Source of the DNA: Cyclostephanos tholiformis
Taxonomy: Eukaryota; Bacillariophyta; Thalassiosirophyceae; Thalassiosirales; Thalassiosiraceae
Direction: 5' to 3'
DNA: 11,004 bases
Assembly (NCBI GenBank): GCA_036939975.1
Contig: JALLPB010001147.1
Span: 1 to 11,004, forward strand
The notes below the pieces were generated by a model that ran no database searches, was not told the DNA's origin, and saw only the letters and a program-made list of their open reading frames with translations. Positions 6,698 to 11,004 of the stretch are shown one piece after another (position 1 is the stretch's first letter; every line of letters starts with the position of its first letter). Made by a program: the position numbers and the translations under genes.

Positions 6698-6970
6698 GTA
6701 ATTCCTACAGTCTCACCAAAAAAAATTATCCCGTGTGTCTCATTTTTTCTGTGGGTATCTCCTTTGTCTCATGAGAAAGTATATTATCGCTGAAATGGTG
6801 CATTTTGGAGTTTGCAATCTTCAGTGTCTCACTAATCACTACGGTCTCACTTATCTTTTGGTAATCTCCACCGTCTCATATCTGCTGTTTTATTGACTGT
6901 GTTGTCTTGTGTTAAAGCGATGTCATCTCAGATGTCTCACATGACTGATTTGTAATCTCTGCTGTCTCAT
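6698..6970 (+). repeat. Dispersed array of TGTAATCTC-N-GTCTCA boxes
   Basis: A box of about 20 bases with consensus TGTAATCTCYRCNGTCTCAY recurs at about 6698, 6753, 6813, 6861, 6921 and 6951. Extra GTCTCA cores lie at about 6737 and 6843. Spacing is irregular, mostly 30-60 bases. The core also appears next to the large inverted-repeat element (3407-3431). Bases 6971-7089 hold no further gene. Confidence 0.55.
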
Positions 6971-7089
6971 TTGTCCATTGCACAGTGGTGTGGAAGATTT
7001 CAAATTGGTAGTCACTGCGCTAATGTTGAGTGAGACATAAGAGATAACCAAAAAATATTCTCTCACAATCCTGCTGCTGACCCCAGGCA

Positions 7090-8313
7090 ATGCCCAATTT
7101 GCCAACAAAGAGATGGGGCAAAGCCAATGAAGCTGCTCTCTCCAGGCTAATTCACCAAGAAAAAAGAGCTTCCATCACAACTTTTGTGACGTTGCTGCTT
7201 CTCTTGCCATCGAGACGGAATGCAGTGGCACAAGGAAGAGAGGAGAAGACAAAGGTTAGTCATTGCATCTGTTTGATTGTTGCTTTCGAATTGTTTTCTA
7301 ATGTACACTCAACCCTGCAGCTCCCCCCCTGCTCGTCAACAACAGGTGACGAGGACATCAATGAAGACCATGAAGATCATGATGAAGACCATGATGAAGA
7401 CCATGATGACAACAACAAAGACCATGACAATGCCTCTGCCCCTCAAGATGACCAGGAAACAACCCCTAAGACAATCATGAAGATGTCCCCCAAGGCATCC
7501 CTGAGATGACCACCAAGCTGCCCTCATGTCCTCCAAGAAGCCTGACGGCACAAGGAAACCTGCTCTTGTCGCCACTAACACCAAGGCTGCAATCCCCCCA
7601 CCCACAAAAAAATTGTGCTGTATCACCTTGATTAGCATGATGCGGCTGTCATTGCTTAATAGCAATGAAGGGGTAGTAGATTACGCTGGAGGTGCATGCG
7701 AATGGCACCCCACCCCCTGGCACCTACTGCTTTGCCCTTACTGGGGATGGAATGACAATCTTGTTCTCATGAGGAATAAGTGAGGTGTGCTTTGTTGACA
7801 AGAGGTGATTTGAGGGTGTGATGGCCACCAAGTTCTCCGTGTTGTCCTCCTGCATCATTGGCTATGACAATGCAGTTCAACAACATGGGGTCCCCTGACA
7901 CTAGGAGGACAGTACTGGGGGTTCCCCAAGTGATCTGCCTCCAAGAAAAATGCAAGGGGACCCCCTTGGTTTCATAGGGTTCAAGATTTAAGGGCACCAG
8001 CAGTACTGCACCCTGGAACACTGCCGGGTGCAACTGGCAGTGGAGTACCTTTCGAATGCCGCCCCGACCCACAGCAGGGTCATTGACCTCTATGGCTTCA
8101 TATCAAAACAAGAGAGTCACATCAGCAGCAACAGCTATTCTCTTCTTCCCTCCTCATTGTTGCAAGAGCATCAGGAGTTGAGCGGTGGTGAGCAATGTCA
8201 CTATTGTTTGTTTCCCATGCTGAGGCATCATCAGCAAGGAGACTGAGCCTGGTGGAGAGGAGGATGACTACAACAATGAGAAGAATGAGTATGACCAAAG
8301 CCTTCAGCTTTAG
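7090..8313 (+). pseudogene. Long broken gene, multi-copy algal-type protein with acidic regions
   Basis: The protein-like reading runs along the plus strand with frame changes but in consistent order. The ATG at 7090 opens MPNLPTKRWGKANEAALSRL, a Trp-containing helix. A shift at 7179 gives NFCDVAASLAIETECSGTRK. An acidic His/Asp linker follows at 7345-7440 (INEDHEDHDEDHDEDHDDNN). Next comes a Lys/Pro-rich linker (KPDGTRKPALVATNTKAA, 7530-7620). From 7680 a folded-looking domain reads LEVHANGTPPPGTYCFALTG and GMTILFS, TGA, GISEVCFVDKR, TGA, FEGVMATKFSVLSSCIIGYD. Then TVLGVPQVICLQEKCKGTP (from about 7909), RVQLAVEYLSNAAPTHSRV (about 8020-8080), and an acidic tail (EEDDYNNEKNEYDQSLQL) end at TAG 8311-8313. 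The order resembles hypothetical proteins repeated in diatom genomes, from memory. At least six frame changes make it a pseudogene unless introns or assembly errors explain some. Confidence 0.6.
7255..7320 (+). other. Candidate 66-base spliceosomal intron in the broken gene
   Basis: GTTAGT at 7255-7260 resembles a 5' splice site, TTCTAAT near 7296-7302 a branch site, and ACCCTGCAG at 7312-7320 a 3' splice site. The interval sits between a protein-like segment ending CSGTRKRGEDK and the acidic His/Asp linker. It is T-rich and non-acidic, unlike both sides. Splicing would remove the TAG at 7257-7259 in the upstream frame. The upstream frame would still need a 1-base shift, perhaps in the C tract at 7323-7329, to reach the acidic linker. 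Confidence 0.4.
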
Positions 8314-8361
8314 TTTAGTTTCATAGTTTACTCCTAACATACTTCTTACTACTAGTAACAC

Positions 8362-8420
8362 CCTGTCAGTAACATTAATGTTAAGTAGTTACATGTAATA
8401 CAATGTAAAAATGTTACAGG
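8362..8420. repeat. Nested palindromes after the broken gene
   Basis: TAACATTAATGTTA (8370-8383) is a perfect 14-base palindrome. Its left half can instead pair with AATGTTACAGG (8410-8420), using CCTGT..AACATT from 8362-8376 with a short bulge. The sequence is AT-rich and about 50 bases past the end of the broken gene. It may be a 3' processing region or the relic of another foldback element. Confidence 0.4.
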
Positions 8421-8544
8421 ATTCCCTCAGCCTCATTTTATTTTTGGCTGACAATGACTAGGATGCCAGCGACTAGGTTGAGAACAATCATTGGGGTTGT
8501 TGGGCGAAGGGGGGATTGGGAGAGTCATTGCACCCTGGAGGTAG
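8421..8544. other. No gene seen
   Basis: Bases 8421-8544 show no supportable gene. Open frames on the minus strand that begin here run into the simple-sequence DNA to the right and owe their length to it. Confidence 0.4.
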
Positions 8545-9035
8545 TAGGGCATGACTAAGACTATAACAAGGACAATGAGGACAACGAGGACAACGAGGAC
8601 AAGGGAGGACAACAATGATGACAGCAATGAGGATGACAATGACAACAAGGATGTGGGTCGTCATGCCATGGCAGTAGTATAACACAATGATGGTGGCAAC
8701 AAAAATGATGCTGATGATGATGATGACAATGAGGACAATAACATCAACAAAGACAAACAGAACATCGATACAACAATGACAAGGATGTGAACAGTGATGA
8801 CAATGATGACATTGATGACAACAACAAGGATGTGGACAATGACAATGATGACAATGATGATTACAGCTTCCTCTATATAAAAAGCAGCAATCAACCAACA
8901 AAGGCGACAATGATAATAACAATGATGACAATGACAACAATAACACAACAATGAGAGCAACAATGACAAAGATGATGATGATGATGATGAAAAAAGAGGA
9001 TGAGGACCACTCAGATAACAACAACATAGAGGACA
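8545..9035 (+). repeat. Imperfect GAC/AAT/GAT/AAC simple-sequence tract
   Basis: About 490 bases are built almost entirely from GACAAT, GATGAC, GAGGAC and ACAACA units. The plus strand is purine-rich and T-poor, with islands of ordinary sequence such as CTTCCTCTATATAAAAAGC at 8866-8884. Reading the plus strand gives Asp/Asn/Glu-rich peptides in short frames (for example SDDNDDIDDNNKDVDND, 8793-8850), broken by TGA. The minus strand gives long Val/Ile/Leu/Ser runs that are pure by-products. It may be the acidic region of a former gene that expanded as a microsatellite. Confidence 0.75.
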
Positions 9036-9179
9036 CGAGAGGACAATGCAGGATGACCTTCTAAGCTTATTTTTTATTATCAATTACATTCTAGTCCAAT
9101 ATGAGCTACACACAAGAAGGAGACAACAATGAGGAATGAATGACGATTCATTGTCATGTCGATGGCATCGTGGGATGTA
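9036..9179. other. No gene seen
   Basis: Transition from the simple-sequence tract to a pyrimidine tract. It includes an AT-rich patch (9061-9092) with AAGCTTATTTTTTATTATC. No supportable feature. Confidence 0.4.
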
Positions 9180-9300
9180 TCCCCCTCCTCCTCATCATCT
9201 CATTCCCCTCTCCCTTTGTCTCTTCCATCCTAATAATTTTTGCTCCCATCCCCTCCATCATCATCCCCATCCCATTCATTTCAATCCCCTCCCCCTTTGT
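9180..9300 (+). repeat. Polypyrimidine tract of ~120 bases
   Basis: The plus strand is overwhelmingly C and T. It contains CTCATTCCCCTCTCCCTTTG at about 9198-9218 and a related block, TTTCAATCCCCTCCCCCTTTG, near 9279-9299, about 80 bases apart, with CATCATCATCCCCATCCC between. Such tracts can be expanded repeats or form triplex structures. The hydrophobic and Pro-rich open frames across it are composition effects. Confidence 0.6.
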
Positions 9301-9762
9301 CATTGGCAATGCATGGTACAATGATGATGACATCAAATCCTGCCATGTCAATTGCCAAAGTATGTCATGGCATTCTTGTGATAAGTCTCATTGCGCTCAT
9401 TGTGCTTGTCATTTCAGTCCAACGTAATACCATCCAACCTTTCCTACAGACTCATCGTCATTGTTGTCATCATTGCAATGGCACACCCGACAATGATGCC
9501 TCCCCCCCTTTACCCCCCCCCCCATTGTTGTGGGTCACAACATCACCATTGAGGACAATATTGTATGCAACAGATCCCCACCATCACGGATCCAACTGCA
9601 GATGCATCGCTCTCAAGGACGACTGACACGACTGTCATGCAGACAACCCCAACCATGACAAGGTCTTCTTCTCCCCTTTCCTCCCAGCGTGCTGCCGTTC
9701 TCTTTCCCCCTTTTGCCCCCTCCACCTCCCTTGTCACACCCATAACACTAACACCATCGTGA
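9240..9762 (+). other. Possible degraded ORF with one membrane-like segment
   Basis: An open frame at 9240-9626 has a single hydrophobic segment, ILVISLIALIVLVISV, at residues 45-60. It is preceded by a Ser/Pro-rich lead and followed by Pro/Thr-rich sequence. An overlapping frame to 9762 continues with a Ser/Thr/Pro-rich reading (SLSRTTDTTVMQTTPTMTR). A type I or II membrane protein with a mucin-like region is conceivable. However, the lead derives from the pyrimidine tract, there is an 11-base C tract at 9513-9523, and no homologue is recognised. Probably not a gene. Confidence 0.2.
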
Positions 9763-10228
9763 ATGCGCAGGGTTGGGGGGTCATCAAGGTCATGTCACAT
9801 CCCCCTCAAGCAGCGTTGGTCATTGCAATAATCCTGGTGGGAATGTGGAAATGAAATCGTCACAGTCTTGACAACAAGAATGACAATGCTCAACTACCTT
9901 GGATGACCACTATCACAAGTCATTGTCATGGTTGTGGGTCATTGTTGTCACAATGACAATGATGACAATGGTGACCATGACAACAATGATGACCACGATG
10001 ACTGGGAATGACAATGCCATTGAGCCATTAATTAAGTCAATTGGCGTTGTGGACGCACTCTAACAGTTTTATTGCTAAATTTGATTTTGTGGGTTGCAGC
10101 GAACCCGTAATTTTGAATTTACGGGCCATATATTCAAAGCTACACGTTCGCAGCAACAACCTTAATTTCAAATTTATGGATCTGCTGGTTCATGGGTCCT
10201 ATATTCAATATCCAGGTACAAAATGGCC
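9763..10228. other. No gene seen; CATTGTCATGG-type repeats at 9900-10010
   Basis: No supportable gene. At 9919-10010 the sequence turns from TCATTGTCATGG units to GACAATGATGACAATGG units, which are reverse complements of each other. GGTCATTGTTGTCA (about 9937-9950) can pair with TGACAACAATGATGACC (about 9978-9994). The change of strand inside one tract is a small inverted duplication of the same simple-sequence family seen at 8545-9035. Confidence 0.5.
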
Positions 10229-10268
10229 ATGTATATTCAAATACACATAAGTATATTTGAATGTACAT
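10229..10268. repeat. AT-rich hairpin with 16-18-base arms
   Basis: ATGTATATTCAAATAC (10229-10244) faces GTATATTTGAATGTACAT (10251-10268) around a 6-base loop, with two or three mismatches or bulges. Related ATATTCAA words recur at 10128-10136 and 10201-10208. It lies downstream of the right-hand gag-like gene in that gene's orientation. Confidence 0.5.
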
Positions 10269-10312
10269 AAACTCAATATTTTAGCGGGAGCTAGTTTCAA
10301 ATATGCCATAAC

Positions 10313-10823
10313 TTTGAAATTAGCTGTGACAGATCTTTGGCAATTTTCTTAGACTTAGGTCCTATTGTGTTTGCGATGGCCTTTTAGAAACCCTTGACTT
10401 GCTCCACGGCATTCAATTCTGCCTCAAGGGCATCATTGTAGTCCTGGAACTGCCCCTTCCTCTTACATGCACTTTTGGCTTGCTGCACGTGAATCAGAAA
10501 GGCTTCTTGGGTCCCAGTGTCCCAGATGGGTACACTAAATTTAGTCTTGTTGGTGAGCTTAATCTTGTAGGAATATTCTTTCCCCTTCACGATGGCTTCT
10601 TGGACCTTATCTATTATGGGCACATAGGGAATGGGAGGACACTTTTTCCGTTTTTGAGGCCTTTGGGGACTGTGTTTCTCTTACTCATGACTTGTAGGGC
10701 CTGTCCTAGCTTGGTCCCAAGGAAAAATGACTTGAAAAAGCTCTTGGATGGGCCTTCTAGGAACTTATGGTATGGCGTTGAGGAGGATAAGTACCTCAAA
10801 GCTAGCGTTTTGGGCTCAGACAT
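10313..10823 (-). pseudogene. Gag-like protein of a retroelement, frameshifted and with a premature stop
   Basis: The gene starts at ATG 10821-10823 with MSEPKTLALRYLSSSTPYHK, then FLEGPSKSFFKSFFLGTKLG and QALQVMSKRNTVPKG. It then shifts by one base around 10640-10660, within A-rich sequence encoding LKNGK. The second frame continues CPPIPYVPIIDKVQEAIV, then a core with GKEYSYKIKLTNKTKFSVPI, AFLIHVQQAKSACKRKGQ and DALEAELNAVEQVKGF, up to TAA at 10384-10386. The same frame carries on as KAIANTIGPKSKKIAKDLSQ to about 10313, so the TAA is probably premature. The YKIKL, VPI and IHV pattern resembles, from memory, gag-like N-terminal regions of retroelement ORFs in diatoms. It is on the same strand as the left-end gag-like ORF but not obviously the same protein. 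No pol domains are in the window. Confidence 0.5.
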
Positions 10824-11004
10824 GGTGATGATTAAAAATTTTTAGGGGCAACTGGCACGCTTCACAATGGTTCCTTGAATCAACATATCTAGCATTCGTC
10901 CGCACAAAGCTAACTAGATTGGCTGATTTTGGGCAGTGATTTGTGGTTGGCTTGGTAGTTGGTTACCTTGTTAGGTTATCAATTGATAGTGACCTAGGCG
11001 GGTG
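10824..11004. other. Upstream flank of the right-hand gag-like gene
   Basis: Immediately upstream of the ATG, read on the minus strand, is CCTAAAAATTTTTAATCATC, which may act as an AT-rich leader. No terminal repeat, primer-binding site or other element end can be recognised before the window stops. Confidence 0.3.

Noticed and set aside
6412..6793. Overlapping open frames on both strands (94 and 124 codons)
   Set aside because: No protein-like composition or motif. They run through G-rich and C-rich sequence and into the GTCTCA boxes.
8488..9083. Long hydrophobic Val/Ile/Leu/Ser frames (182 and 140 codons) on the minus strand
   Set aside because: They are the complement of GAC/AAT simple-sequence DNA. 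The apparent membrane character is a composition effect.
1..11004. A novel defence, toxin-antitoxin or biosynthetic system
   Set aside because: No intact operon, enzyme motif or conserved gene cluster is visible on either strand. The contents are better explained by decayed mobile elements and repeats.

Overview
The window looks like gene-poor, repeat-dominated nuclear DNA from a eukaryote. There are no bacterial-style operons and no ribosome-binding sites. Coding traces are broken by frameshifts and stops. Trinucleotide, homopolymer and minisatellite tracts are abundant, and there are several foldback elements. The gag-like fragments at both ends, and the acidic Asp/Asn-rich broken gene near 7.1-8.3 kb, remind me of multi-copy ORFs seen in diatom and related algal genomes. 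That resemblance is from memory only, so a stramenopile or other algal protist is a tentative assignment. I could not find one intact conserved gene.

Layout. 1-533: minus-strand gag-like ORF (168-533), with a rearranged second copy of part of it at 1-80. 571-686: small inverted-repeat element with perfect 17-bp ends. 1053-1158: tandem repeat of about 44 bp. 1343-2690: decayed minus-strand gene with Asn/Asp-rich stretches, traceable through three frames. 2691-3127: minisatellite in which nearly every monomer is a hairpin, organised as a three-monomer higher-order repeat. 3430-5142: 1.7-kb element bounded by inverted repeats of about 200 bp, filled with diverged internal repeats and a 9-bp minisatellite. 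5208-5340: AT-rich foldback element. 5469-6319: two weak acidic coding remnants on opposite strands. 6698-6970: array of GTCTCA boxes. 7090-8313: long plus-strand broken gene with an acidic linker and acidic tail. 8545-9035 and 9920-10010: GAC/AAT/GAT simple-sequence DNA. 9180-9300: pyrimidine tract. 10229-10268: AT hairpin. 10313-10823: second minus-strand gag-like gene, with a frameshift and a premature stop.

How it fits together. I see no working pathway or defence, toxin or RNA system. The coherent story is of mobile-element remnants and multi-copy gene relics decaying in an accessory region, with repeat expansion next to and inside the relics. The items most worth a second look are the hairpin higher-order minisatellite, the 1.7-kb inverted-repeat element and the reconstructible broken genes. 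All family statements are unverified because no search could be run.
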